64,000 nucleotides of DNA, from NCBI GenBank assembly GCA_963932145.1, contig OZ010581.1, positions 83,302,093-83,366,092 on the forward strand, given 5' to 3'. The position numbers were made by a program, and so were the translations under genes. The stretch's first letter is position 1, and every line of letters begins with the position of its first letter. The notes beneath the pieces are model-generated. The model ran no database searches. It had not been told where the DNA came from and saw only the letters and a program-made list of their open reading frames with translations. This document shows positions 12,517 to 24,414 of this stretch, piece after piece. This stretch comes from Acanthosepion lycidas. Taxonomy: Eukaryota > Mollusca > Cephalopoda > Sepiida > Sepiidae.

Positions 12517-12640
12517 AATTTCAGCATGCACTTCAAAAATAAGAGACATCCTAAAATAAATAAATAAAATTGCTGGATGTGAGATCATTTTTGAGGAGGA
12601 ATAAATGATAAAAAATTTCAAGTTCAATTATACCAAAAAA
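12517..12640 (+). repeat. Direct repeat, copy 2
   Basis: ATTTCAGCATGCACTTCAAA then AATAAGAGACATCCTAAAAT, with a second block near 12590. This is a diverged duplicate of 11968-12150 with shorter spacing between the blocks. Confidence 0.65.
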
Positions 12641-12714
12641 ATATTAAAATTAAATACAATTTTTAATGAAAATTAAATTTTAGATTTTTAATACAAAAAA
12701 AAGAAGTCACAATG

Positions 12715-13155
12715 CTGGAGGTTAGCATCAGCCATATTGATGGAAGGCAGAAAGGGGTCTCTCATGATTAATAGAGATCAGTTTTGCCTTAGAGGCATTA
12801 AAATTAACAAAACTGTAGATCATTTTTGAGATCAACCACCAACTTGACCTTATCAAACTTACTATCAAGACAGGAGTAAATGGTTGTCATCAGCATAGAG
12901 GCTAAGTTGAGAGCTGATGCCATCAGGAATGTTGTTAATGAAAATTAGAAACAATGTACGACAAAGGTTAGAGCCCTGGAGGCCATCTACATTAGTACAA
13001 AAGAATTTAGAAAAGTGGCCATTCAGGATAACTTTCATTTCACAATTTGATGAGAAAAAAAACTTGTCTAGTAACGCCATAACTTTTCAACTTGTGAAGA
13101 AAGCCAGTATGCTAAACCCTGTCAAATGCTTTTGAGATGTCCAAAGCAACAGCTA
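12715..13155 (-). mobile_element. LINE relic, family 1 copy B
   Basis: Minus-strand reading gives VILNGHFSKFFCTNVDGLQG, LFLIFINNIPDGISSQLSLY and then YADD. This is the reverse-transcriptase catalytic region of the family seen at 2.9-4.1 kb. The downstream part falls to SINMADANLQ near 12740 with an internal loss compared with copy A. Only about 440 bases remain and it is clearly non-functional. Confidence 0.85.
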
Positions 13156-13159
13156 TGTT

Positions 13160-14200
13160 GATCTCGCAGCAGTATATAACCACATCAATAAAAAGTTCCT
13201 CCTTTCATCCATTAGAAACAATCTTCCAAGCTCTGACTCCTCTGAATGTCTTCATCTGGTAGTCGTACATGTCTGAAGGCCCCAACACCAAACATTTTAC
13301 TCTTTATCAGGAATACAAGGAGGAAATGAGACCACCAATCTGTTTAATCTCTTAGACTATGCTCTGCACCTGTGCAAAGTCAGATGTGAAGAAATAGACA
13401 CTGATCATTTAAACATTCCATACTACATCCTAACAAATCTACCAATAGAAAACAACTTCCCTGCCACTCATGGGCAGTGTACTGATGATGACAGGCTATG
13501 CTGATGATATAGGTATTCATAGTTGGGATAAGGATAATCTTGAACAAAAAAAAAAAAAATCAATATTCTTTACCAAGTGTACTAAGAAGTAGGACCTCCT
13601 TCCCAACACACAACTATTATCTGAAGTTGAAAAGAAAACAGGCACATATCCTGAATCCATCATAAAAATTCAGAATGTGGAGTTAATGAATACTAAACAC
13701 TACAAATACCTCAATGTATTGATCAGTTATAACAAATGTATTAAAAAGAGATAAAGAAACTGAATATAGAATAGGCTGCACTAGGTTTTGTCCAGTACCA
13801 TAAAATGCTACAAAACCAAAACATTAACCAAAGAACTCGAGTCATGTTCTTAAATAACTTTGTTAGATCCGATCTTTTATATGGATATCATGCATGACAT
13901 CCAACTCATTCAGAAATGTTTAAACTATCAGCTATATATAATGGTTTTCTCAGATAAATGGTTAAAAATGGATTCAATTGAATGAACCATGTAAATCTTG
14001 AAGACTCTTGTAGACTATAGAAAGAATCACAAAGAATTTTACCAAATTATAGAAACCACATCACCTGACAGTTTTCAACAGCAGCAACAACTGAAATGGA
14101 TAGCACAAAGAGAAAAATAACATGAGTTGAGTTTCCACACTACCTTAAACAAATGGTTAGGAAAGAAAGCCCAATCAATACTAAAACAGCAATAATAGTG
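13160..14200 (+). mobile_element. LINE relic of a second family
   Basis: Plus-strand readings include GYADDIGIHSWDKDNLEQ (the polymerase YADD box, near 13500). Later come VMFLNNFVRSDLLYGYHA (near 13845-13900), LSAIYNGFLR and TEMDSTKR. This order, an RT catalytic box followed by an FVRS-LLYG segment and a C-terminal arm, is typical of non-LTR retrotransposon ORF2. Stops interrupt every frame. It abuts the inverted copy B at about 13155, so the two LINEs are tail-to-tail or one inserted beside the other. A long T run follows at 14223-14257. The clade is not assigned. Confidence 0.75.
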
Positions 14201-14220
14201 AACTTGAAAAAACAATTTTT

Positions 14221-14259
<39 letters not shown>

Positions 14260-14263
<4 letters not shown>

Positions 14264-15478
14264 TAGAAAGATCTTATAAATTTTCAATCAGCTGTTTGCT
14301 CAATGAATTTTGACTGTTTCTTCATATAAAAAGAGCTGATCTCATCATTACTAATATCATATTAAAATAAAATTTACTTGAATATAACATGAGCACCGTT
14401 TTTATCTTTTTTTTTCTTTTTTTTTATCTACCCAGTAATCTTAAAAATTTAGAAAAATATTCTAAGTAATCTAATATTAACATTTTATTAAATTTTAGAT
14501 ATTTGGTTTTAAATTTACTATAGTTACCACTCTTATTTCCTGATAGTCATGTATATGCACCCGTATTTACAAAAATTGACATGTTTATCCACTTACAAAA
14601 AACAAAATTCTTTTTAAAATACTGGGTTGGGGGTATTTGCTGAATTGTAAGTTTACCCAGTTTTTACTTAATAACAATATCATTTAACCACTAAAAATTA
14701 ATACAGAATTTTAAAAAATTTAAGTTTATAAATTATTCTAATTAAGTTTTTAAAATTTAATTATTTATTGAAAAAAATTTTTTCTTACGAATAGTATACA
14801 TAATATATATTATAAAAGCAATTAAAAGCTTTTGTAATTAAATAATATCTTAGTTTATTGTATTTTTTTTTTTTTTAATTCATAGCAGATTTTCTCTAAC
14901 TGAGGTCTTGTTTTACAAAAAAGAAATTGATTTAAATTCACCAAGGACTTCCATGAAAATGCTCCCAATCCCTAAAATGAACATGGTAGCATGGAAGGTA
15001 AATTTAATAATGAAAGATATAGATTTCCTCTCTCTTTATGCAACTTTGGGGCCACATGGTAACCCTGTCACATGACCACTGTAACTATAAAAGGTTATTA
15101 CAGAAAGTAACAAGCTGTTTTTAGTAAGCATTTCAACAACACAAGATAAGTACACTGCTCCTTTCCCACTTGACCAAAATTCAATTTCTCCACAATAACT
15201 AATATAAACATTAAGCTCTACAAAAATGAATTTCTCAATTTCATAAAATTAAATAAGTGAGGAAATTTCACTTGTAAAGAAAAATATATTTTTTGCAAGA
15301 TTTTTTTTTTTTTTTTTAAAAAGAAAAATTTCTAAAATAATTTCATTCATTTGTAAATAAGTCCTGAAAGTTTCATTAAAATTCAACAATTATTTGATTT
15401 TTGCATGAATTTCCAAATCAATGTGCTTTTCAACACAAAAACTCTAAAAAAAAAAAATTTCCATACTAATTTATGGCT
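14260..15478. other. Presumed intron, no gene seen
   Basis: Very AT-rich, with many short A/T runs and a small TA-rich patch near 14800. Nothing conserved was recognised. Confidence 0.5.
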
Positions 15479-15701
15479 TGTTGTGACCAAGTAATGGTTA
15501 AGAAATAACAAAACCAAGAGTTTGCAGATAAATAGTATATTGAACAGTAAATACAACAGAAGTGTGTTACACGACTTGGGAGTGTGTGTCGGTTGACCAG
15601 CGTCCATATATATCACTATTCCCCTGAGGCTTACTTTCCTACTACTTTATAGTAGGTGGAAGAGTCCACAATAGCATCATTAGAGGGAGCACACTGCAAC
15701 A
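15479..15701 (-). repeat. LTR (3' LTR of the Gypsy-like fossil)
   Basis: Direct repeat of 18167-18397. It is bounded by TGTTG/CAACA on the minus strand and has the polypurine tract just outside its inner end. Confidence 0.85.
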
Positions 15702-17694
15702 CCCCACTTTTCAGCCTGACTTTTTTTCTTTTTTTTTTTTTTTATCATTACCACACAATACTTTATTCAACCAAAAATAAAAGAAAAAAATCATCAACAA
15801 CCACTTTGAAAAAAGCTATATGTAGGAATTACGTCACAAATTTTTTTTCTCTTTTTTTCTTTTAGATTTACAACATGCATTTCACATGTTACAATAGTCT
15901 CTATTCATTATGCCAAAATAATGAAAAAAAATTGGATAAGTTTTAATGGTAAATCCAATGAGTATTGTGTTTTTCCTGGTAATTCAAAAGTTTATACGTA
16001 AAGAGGTTTTTTTTCTCATTCTTTTCCCTTTCTTTTTAATGTAAACTGTGGGATATGTGCATTCGCTATATTCAACCTTTGCCAGAACTTCCATTTCCTC
16101 AAGTCAATTCAATTCTTCATCAATTTGATTTAACGAGGCAAATGGGACGTTATGTTTTTTTCCTTAAAAACTGGGTTTACATCTGACTTTAACTTAGCAG
16201 ACATTTTTTGTGCATTTTTCTAGTCCTCCACTGTAAATGCCAAGAATTTTTTTTTAAGTTCACCATTCAACTTTTCTGATTTGTTATAATGAGTTAATAG
16301 GCATATCCCAAAGTTGAAACTGTTCTAACCAATCAGTCCCGAATAGAATATATATATCTTTATAACATACGACTTAAGTTTTAATGTTTTTACCTTTGAA
16401 TGACATGTTCACTATAAGTTCGTCCATAAACTTAATAGTGTCACCAGTTACTCCTTTAGCTATTCAGTTTGTTTTTAACAAAGTCGGCTTACCCAATTTC
16501 TTCTATGTTTGATAATTAATTATAGAACCTGAATTACTGAACCCGAATCAAGCTGTAGCCATATATTTTTATTACATATTTGTACTTCAATATATTTTCT
16601 GATGTTACTACATTCTGGTAATTTTAACAAAAATTTTTTCTTTTGTTTGTTTTGCTCTTAATCTTAGTCCTTTTTTATCTTTAAAAGGACAATCTGTATA
16701 CTAATGTAATTGACTACACCCAAAACATGCTCTTGACAGCAAAGTAACTTTAATATTTTTTGGTTGGCCCTTTTTACTTTTTCTTTGGCATATTTTTTTT
16801 AAGGTGAGCCACGCCACTCTGTTCAATGTTTTTCGAATCCTCTCTGACACTCACGAAACTTGACAATCTTTGGCAACTTGCTGTAATGTCTGGCTCATTT
16901 ACAAGCTTGTTGAACACCCTACAACATATTTCAGCATCTTACACTGGAATCAAACCCTGGACAAAAATCAGTCATTTAAAATTATTGGCACTTAACTCTG
17001 CAAATTTGAAATTATCGCAGTATTTATTGACTACACTCGCGAAAGTAGTATAATCTTCGTCTTCTTTGCGGGTGAGATTCATGCATTTCCAATGCTTGTG
17101 AAACAGTAACGTTTTTGGACTGAAGAGTTCTGTTAATTATTGAATTGCCTCTTTAAATTTCACGCCACTGGTTTTCTTAGGCAAAATATAGTTAATAAAC
17201 TTAATATATTCTGCTGTGCCTAATTTCCTGAGGAGTAGGCAAACCTTTTTATGGACAGCCTGATTTGCACAATCTGTATTGTATAAGTTCTCATAATGTT
17301 TAAAGTACGAAGTGAACATAATTTCTTTTTCAGATGGGTGCATGTGTGAAGTTTTCAATAGCATGCCATATAGCATTTTGAGAGAACACATTTTTGCTAT
17401 CCTCATTTTGTCTTTTGTTGGATAAGTGCCTTTGCTCATTCTGTGTTTTAAGGAGCAATTCCACAAGCTTCTGTTGCCTAACCAGAATTTCTAGGTGCAG
17501 TTTTTTTATTTTCTTGTTCATTTTGCAAACACAATTCCACTTGTTCTTGTTGGAATTTCTCTTGTCTTTCTTGGTATTTTTGCTCCAACAGCAAGCGTTG
17601 TTCCAGTTTGGTGTTTTAAAAACACCTAGCATTGCACATTTAAATTCATGCATTTTACTGCAGTGGTACAAAAAAATTAAGAAATGAAGGGGTG

Positions 17695-17728
<34 letters not shown>

Positions 17729-18166
17729 CATGTCTGCTTGACTTGAATGATTCTTTTTCAGAAAAATTTAAAAGCAAGAGGGAGGATAAATTTTTACCCT
17801 ATTAGTGAAAACAATGTCTACTTGACTTATTCAGATCATTTACTGTCTTGTTGATAAAAAAAAAAATAACAAGGTTCACCAACCTTCTTTCCAACCACTG
17901 AATTGAACTTGTAGAAATCCTATTGTTTTACAGAATTTCTATTTTTTTTTTTTTTTTTTACTTCACTGACAGTGTAGTAACTAACACTGGATATATTTTT
18001 TTGCCGTAGAGTTTCTTTCTTCACCAGTGTTGTAGACACTGGAAAAAAATTTTATAATTTAACATGAAGACCATTTCTTCGTGTCCTTCGTTGCCAAAAT
18101 GTTGTACAAAAAATTTTTTTATCTTTTAAATTGAAGTTTGTTTCTTCAAATCCTTCATCGCCAAGA

Positions 18167-18397
18167 TGTTGTGCAGCATCTAATGGTTAAGAAATAACAA
18201 AACCAAGAGGTTGCAGATAAATAGTGTATTGAACAGTAAATACAACAGAAGTGTGTGTTACACGACTTGGGAGTGTGTCTTGGTTGATCAGCGTTAGTAT
18301 ATATCACTATCCCCACCTCCTGAGGCTTACTTTCCTACTACTTTATAGTAAGTGGAAGAGTCCTCAATAGCCTCATTAGAGAGAGCACACCACAACA
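18167..18397 (-). repeat. LTR (5' LTR of the Gypsy-like fossil)
   Basis: Matches 15479-15701. Directly inside it on the minus strand lies TCTTGGCGATGAAGGA, a plausible tRNA primer-binding region. A related short block recurs about 75 bases further in. Confidence 0.82.
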
Positions 18398-18978
18398 CAG
18401 ACAAGAAAAGCAAAAACTTTGAAGATTCTAAAAATGATAAAGAAATATAATTTAATATTCATGAAATACTTAGGTCTTTTCCTTTTAATAATGTGAAGAG
18501 TTTTTTGTTTTGTTTTTTTTAAATCCTACCAGTTTACTACAATGTATGGCAAAAGACTTTATTTTTCTACATTCACTAAATGCATTTTAGCTCTGTTTTT
18601 CATTAAAAAATTTTACCTAACAAAGAACAGTTTGTCCTTACCTCCTCTCCTACCTCTTCTCCTACATCTTGTCGAGCTTTGCAACTGTCCTCTTGCCAAT
18701 TTGGATCATGCTCTAGCATCAGTTGATATTTTGTTTCATTCATCTATTAAACAGGAACCTCCTATTTACAAGACCTCTTTCTTTTACTAGCATGCTGATT
18801 GGGCATCATTTCATGATTTTCTTTGAGACGCCTTTTGAATTGATATTCAAAAAAAAAAAAAGTCCTTGCCATTTATTTTACGTTTGATCACTGATATGCA
18901 AATGAGTGTCACATGCAGGGAGAGGATGGGAGTCATTGCTTTTGGCCAATTCAGGTGCATTGCACACACACACACTTT

Positions 18979-19937
18979 GAGCAACTCATTCGGTGTTGTC
19001 TGCTTTATGACTTTAAGGTGGGCTTTTCTACAGCTGCATCAACTCACAAAAACTGTCAAGCTTTTGCAGATAATGCTATGAGTTAACACACTGCCAGGTA
19101 TTGGTTCCAGAAGTTCAGGTCATGAGATTTGTCCCTTTGGGATAAACCCTCCAGTAGCTAACTACAGGTCCTTGATGATGTGGATGATGAGGCTCTGATG
19201 GCAGCCATATAGGAGGACAACAGCCAAGCATATGTTGAGCTTGTCAAGTGCTTCCAGGTTTTGGATGAAATGGTCAGACTTCATCTGCACTGATGAAGTC
19301 TGACAGGCATACAAGTTAAGCAAGTGGGTACCCCACACACTGTTGTAGCCTGTTTCTTGTTACTGCAATATATTCATATTTGATTGAGTGCTTACCAGTG
19401 ACAAAAAGTGAGTCTTGTATGACACTCCTAAGCATGCTAGACATTGGTGGTTGTCACCACAGAACCCTGTGCTTCATACCACAAGACCACCTCTACACCC
19501 ATGGAAGATCATGCTCTGTATCTAATGGACTAGTCAACAAGTGGTGCATTATGAGCTGCTGTCAACAGGCCAAACCATCACTGCAGATTTGTATTCATAA
19601 CAGTTGGAATATATGCAACAGGCACTGAAGCAGAAAGACCCAGCATTAGGGTATACTGTTCCTCCATTACAATATCAGGCTTCGTATGATGTGAGTGGCT
19701 TCAGATACCATATGTTGATTAGCTGGTAGATGCTGTGCCATCCACCTTACTCTGGACTTTGTGCTAACAGATTACCACCTTCATGGGAAATCCCTCACAA
19801 ATCAGGCAGACTTGCGACAGGCACTCATAGACTTCTTTGCATCCAAGACACCTGATTTTTACCACCAGGGTATTGTGCAGCTGGAGGCATGTTGGCAAAT
19901 TGTTCTGGATGTTGATGGGGATTACTTTGAGGACTAA
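18979..19937 (+). mobile_element. Mariner-family DNA transposon relic (transposase region)
   Basis: The region shows the full order of a mariner transposase. The N-terminal YDFKVGFSTAAS region comes first, then ARYWFQKFR, EALMAA then EDNSQAYVEL (helix-turn-helix, near 19190-19240) and VRLHLH. The catalytic-core block around the CHHRTLC/PQDHLYT segment follows, then HPPYS near 19740 and TDYHLHGKSLTNQADLRQAL. It ends in GDYFED and a stop at 19935. Several stops interrupt it and a two-base loss follows HPPYS. The length, about 959 bases, is near the usual 345-codon mariner gene. Terminal repeats were not found; a LINE begins within about ten bases of the stop. Confidence 0.85.
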
Positions 19938-19939
19938 CA

Positions 19940-21050
19940 CTATTTGTTGCTTTGAACATCTCAAAAACATTTGACAGGGTTTGGCATACCAGTCTTCAAC
20001 ACAAGTTGAAAGGTTATGGTTTTTCTGGATGAATCTTTTTAACCGATTCAGTCTTATCAAATTGCAAAATGAAAGTTGTCCTGAGTGGTCACTTTTCTAG
20101 ATCTTTTGTATTAATACAGGTGTATCCCAGAACTCTATTCCTGGACTTTGTTCTTAATTTTTATTAGTGACTTTCCTGATGACATAAGTTCTCAAATTTG
20201 TATCTATGCTGATGATACAACTATTTATTCCTGTCAAACCAGTTCAATGAGGTCAAATTGTCAGCTGATCTCAAAAATGACCTACAATCTCTTGTTAACT
20301 GAAGCAAGGAATGACTTGTTAATTTTAACACTTCCAAAATGAAACTTCTCTCTCTTAACATTCCTAGTTGACATAAAGTTGAAAGATTGTATTGAATTTA
20401 TTGCTAACTCTGCTGCTAAGAAAATTGGTTCACTGTATTGTGCTAGATAATTTTCCCCCCTAGAATCTATCTTACATACTTATAAGTCTACTATTCTTCC
20501 ATGCATAAAACATGGCTGCCACATATGATCTAGTGATCCTGCTATATATTTAGAGATTCTTAATAAAATCCAAAAAAGAATTGGCAATATTATTGGGCTT
20601 GACCTGGCTTCTTAGTTTCAGTCCCTTTCCCACTGACGGAATGTAGCTTCCCTTTTCTATGAATACTTTTTATGGAAATTGTTCTGATGAACTTTCTTCC
20701 TTGGTATCTAGACTTTATGAATTTAAGCACTGTACTAAATTGGCAACAAGGTCTCATCAGTTTACAGTTGAATTCGCTAAATGTAGCCATAAGTTCTATC
20801 CTAACAGTTTCTTTTCTTGTACTTCTCGATTATTAAACTCTCTTCTAGCTTCATGCTTTCCAGCCAACTTAGATCTTCAAAAATTTAAAAGCAATGTCAA
20901 TCATTATCTACTGTCTTCTTGATTCCTTTTTATTGTTCTCTTTAATAGAATTTCTCTTTTTCCTATTCTTTCACTCAAAAACCCTTGTCTTTAATAGCTT
21001 TACTGCCTTGCTTATGATGAAATGATTTAAAAAAAGAAAAAACAAAAAAA
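19940..21050 (+). mobile_element. LINE relic, family 1 copy C, with 3' tail
   Basis: The copy begins inside the reverse transcriptase, at LNISKTFDRVWHTSLQHKLK, followed by VVLSGHFS, ISDFPDDISSQICIYADDTT (near 20170-20230) and IANSAAKKI. Its C-terminal domain is the best preserved: NCSDELSSLVSRLYEFK, RSHQFTVEFAKCSHKFY and FPANLDLQKFKSNVNHYL (20680-20920). A 3' tail ends in TTTAAAAAAAG near 21040. Relative to copy A it has an internal loss in the middle of the domain. The 5' end abuts the mariner relic, so the LINE probably inserted into or beside it. Confidence 0.88.
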
Positions 21051-21806
21051 TTGATCATTATCAATTAATGATAAATATGGTAATAGAAATGTGGTTTATA
21101 ATTGTCAAATGCCTTTTCCTTTTTGATCTCATTTTACACATTATGTACTTTTAATTTATAGATTATATTTGGTAATAATTTAGTCTTCAATTTGTCATCG
21201 TTGATGATGCAATTTTGATAGTTATTTTTTTAGTTGTTAACCTAAAATCTGCTTTGTAGTTATCTCTCAACTAACTGGAAATGAATTCAACTGTTTCTGA
21301 AATTTTACTCTAGTATAATCAATGTCATTAATACAGTATGATTTATTTCTATGCTAATAAAAATTTCTGGAATAATGTCAACTCTGGTAATCTGCCACAT
21401 TTTCCTGTGTATGAGGAAAAGCATCTTCTAATCTTATCAGTTTGAAATATTTGAGTTCTAAATATAAGTTTGAATTTATTTTTCGTTTCTAATTACTTAA
21501 ATTGGTTAAATTTATATGAAGAAAAGTATACGGAAAAAACAAACAAAAATCCTTATATGCAATTATGCTGTTTTAATGTTAATATAATGTCAACGTCGGA
21601 CGTTTCAGTCTAATAAACCATCTTCAGGACATATTCATAAAATATAATTAACATTATCAATTCAACATGACAAAGACAATGGACATAAGAACAAGACATA
21701 TCCAAACAGATAACTGAAAGTTTTATATGATCAGCATTCCGTTTAAACATGGTCACTTTGTCAAGTGGGCGACGCTGATGGATATAAGTGTTTGAGTTGG
21801 TTTCTC

Positions 21807-21920
21807 TATATTTTATTTTCTTAAACATTGAAATTAATACCAACCAACCTAAACGGAGAAGTCCTACTAAAGATCTAAACCGGTTGGTATTAATTTAACT
21901 GTTTAAGAAAATAAAAAATT
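21807..21920. repeat. Long hairpin (about 38-base arms, 35-base loop)
   Basis: TTTTCTTAAACATTGAAATT then AATACCAACC is matched by GGTTGGTATTAATTTAACTG then TTTAAGAAAATAAAA in reverse complement, with few mismatches. The loop holds AGAAGTCCTACTAAAG. Upstream (21590-21640) is ACGTCGGACGTTTCAGTCTA, a style often found at the ends of retroelements. Function unknown. Confidence 0.7.
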
Positions 21921-23572
21921 GATGTATCCACTAAATATAGCACTTATAGTAATAAGAGGAAAAAAATTTTGTCAACACATTTCATTCCTTGAGGAACTTA
22001 ATCAAGGCAAGTGTAGAAATCTTATTTAGGAACCTATAAGTTTGTGTCCAAATTTGAATTAGAATGCTCTAAAATATTTAGAAAAAACTCGGCGTTAACA
22101 AAAAAGAAGGCAAACTAGTGTAGACACTAAATAACATAAATCTTTGGTATAATAAACAAAAATGAATTAATGTTATTGATTTTTTTTTTATTTATTTATT
22201 TTTCTATTTTAGATTATGACTTAACTAGTTTCTTTTAATTTTTGTTTACATTTTTATAGTCCCTGGTGTTCTTTAGTGAAGGCCAGGTCATATGGCAGCT
22301 CATAACCAGAAATGCAGAGTTATCTTAAACCTAGTCATTCCACTGGGAAAGAATGCCATGTTTTGGTCATACATAAAAATGTTGTCTTGTTAAGAAAGGA
22401 GATATTTGGAAAATCCATATTATATGTCTATGTTTGGGCAAGTATCAATTACTGCACTTTCAAGAATTTTTTGTCTTAGTAACTTATTTTCTCTCTTAAT
22501 AAGGACAATAGGTGTGTAGCTGAGTTTGTTGGAGGTTGTCATTGTTTCTATTTATAATAATATCTAGGAAGAGTAATGTGTTATTACTTTCAGTTTCAAA
22601 AGTAAAATCTATCAAAGGTTACCAAGATCTATTCTTTTGCTAAGAAAAATGTTAATTGTAAACTTTTTTTTTTTTTTCTTTCTTTCTTTCTTTTAATCTG
22701 ACTTTCTAATGATACTGGATTCAGCTTTCCTATCCATGTTGTTCTTATGCCAAAGCAGCATCATATCTTCACTTTCCTCCTAAGTATTTCCACCCTGTGG
22801 AACCTCCTCCTTATAAGATTCTACTTCTTTCTCTCCTTCATCCTCAAACAATTTCTCAACTTGCACAGAGCATGCTTGCTCATTTACTTCATCAAAATGG
22901 ATACACCACTTGCCACTCCCTCATTTAATCTGACACCAATCTAATGTTAACTGTATATTATTATAAAAAAAAAAAAATATCAGGCTTGGCATTATGAATA
23001 TAGTTGTTCAAATTCCAGGTCATATTTATTTTGTGAAGAGTATCTTCAGATGGCAAGTTATCATCTCACTTCTAAAAATCTCCTTTGCTCTATCTTGGAT
23101 TTCTGTTTTATCAACCACTGAGTAGGTTGCAGAAGAGTCTATTGCTAAAGCTATTAATGAATTGGAAATGATGAAACCTAACACATTGCATTCATAGATT
23201 AAGTGTGCGGAATATTAAAATGTTCTTCAATATTGGAACCAAAATTGAATAGACAAAAGTATGGGTACATTTTGGTGGTTAATAATTCTGTATAACTTTT
23301 ACCTAAAATGGATCCTACTTTCTTTAAATATTAAGAACATTTCAGACAAATATTTTCAATGTGAAAATTTTAAGAACTTACCATTTATGTAGTTTTATTT
23401 GTCTTTCTAATCTTGTATCTTCATCTATACTTTTAAGATTAAATGACTTTTTAAATAAAGCTTTGAAAAGTTCTAAAGATGACAGTGTAAAATATTAATT
23501 TGTTATGCATTTAAAGTATTTGAGATCATGCAAAAACATTTAAATTTTCTAATATCAAGTAAAATATAGGAA
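21921..23572. other. Presumed intron, no gene seen
   Basis: AT-rich. A 65-codon open frame at 22747-22944 includes FLLSISTLWN, faintly like the C-terminal SRLWN motif of LINEs, but too weak to call. Otherwise nothing was recognised. Confidence 0.45.
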
Positions 23573-23935
23573 ATGTCGCAAGCCTATCAATATTTCAATG
23601 GCAAATTTTCAGGCAAGCTCTATTCTTTAGTTCAGAACTTTACAGTTAAGACCTACCATGTTATGTTGATGGGGTTGAACCACATTCATTCCCTCTGTAT
23701 TCCAATTGTAAGGAGGAAGTTCTTCTCAGCTTTTTCCCCCACCAAGAACCGCTGTTTTGTAGAACTCCTGCATGGATGCTTCCCTGACAATCTTAACCTC
23801 TTAGTCAAAGATCACTCATTACCTATCCCCAATATTATTATTATTACATTCATATCGCACACTTCATTTAGTAACCATCTACCTCGAGTGGCTCTTGAGC
23901 CCTGTCTTAAATTAACATTAATTTAAAGTTTTTTT
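23573..23935 (+). mobile_element. LINE C-terminal fragment with 3' tail, third family
   Basis: The open reading contains YQYFNGKFSGKLYSLVQNFT, RRKFFSAFSPTKN and LLHGCFPDNLNLLVKD. This matches the usual LINE C-terminus, where SLFYRYFNG-CS is followed by F-PRT-LWN-LP-GCFPD-Y-L. The tail after it, with CATCTACCTCGAGTGGCTCT, recurs at 10280-10375. Only the end of ORF2 is present, as expected of a 5'-truncated insertion. Confidence 0.7.
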
Positions 23936-24414
23936 TTTTTTTTTGTTTTTTTTTGTTTTTTTTCAGAACAAAAATGTAGCAGCTCTGTATTTTATATGAA
24001 AACATGGCCTTTAATTTATTATGTATTTACTTTAAATTGTTAAAATGTAGACTTTGAATTTGTGAATTAGGATATGCAACATTTTGTTAAATATAATGAG
24101 AAAATAACTGAAGCACTAAAACATTCGGTAGCAGTACCCTTTATGGTCTTCACCTTCATCAGGAGAAATAGACCACAAGATGCCTTGTGTGACATTCTAT
24201 GCAAAGAGATAGTGTAGCTGTGGCAGTCATGAGACACAAATGAGACTTAACACTTTGGCTATAGCACGATTGTTGGAACCAAAAAGAAAGGTTACTTTAT
24301 CTTAAAGAAGGCAACTACTAAGTAAGTTTTTTTTTTTTTTTTTTTTTTAAAAAAACAATATCAAGTGTATATTAAGAAAATGTTAATTCTGAAAAGGCAA
24401 CAGCAGAATGTAAA

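Larger units (their letters stand above)
15479..18397 (-). mobile_element. Ty3/Gypsy-like LTR retrotransposon fossil
   Basis: Two direct repeats of about 225-230 bases bound a 2.5-kb interior. On the minus strand each begins TGTTG and ends CAACA. A purine-rich AAAAGTGGGG sits directly before the 3' repeat, as a polypurine tract should. The interior shows gag-like sequence (about 17470-16800, with LLRKLGTAEYIKFINYILPK), protease-like sequence (about 16560-16260) and the beginning of a reverse-transcriptase region (about 16260-16020). It is broken, with many breaks, and much shorter than intact relatives. By eye the two LTRs differ at roughly 6-7% of aligned bases, suggesting a moderately old insertion. 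No matching target-site duplication was found. Confidence 0.85.

Noticed and set aside
22747-22944. Possible LINE C-terminus (STLWN-like)
   Set aside because: Only five residues match and no other LINE motif is in order nearby.
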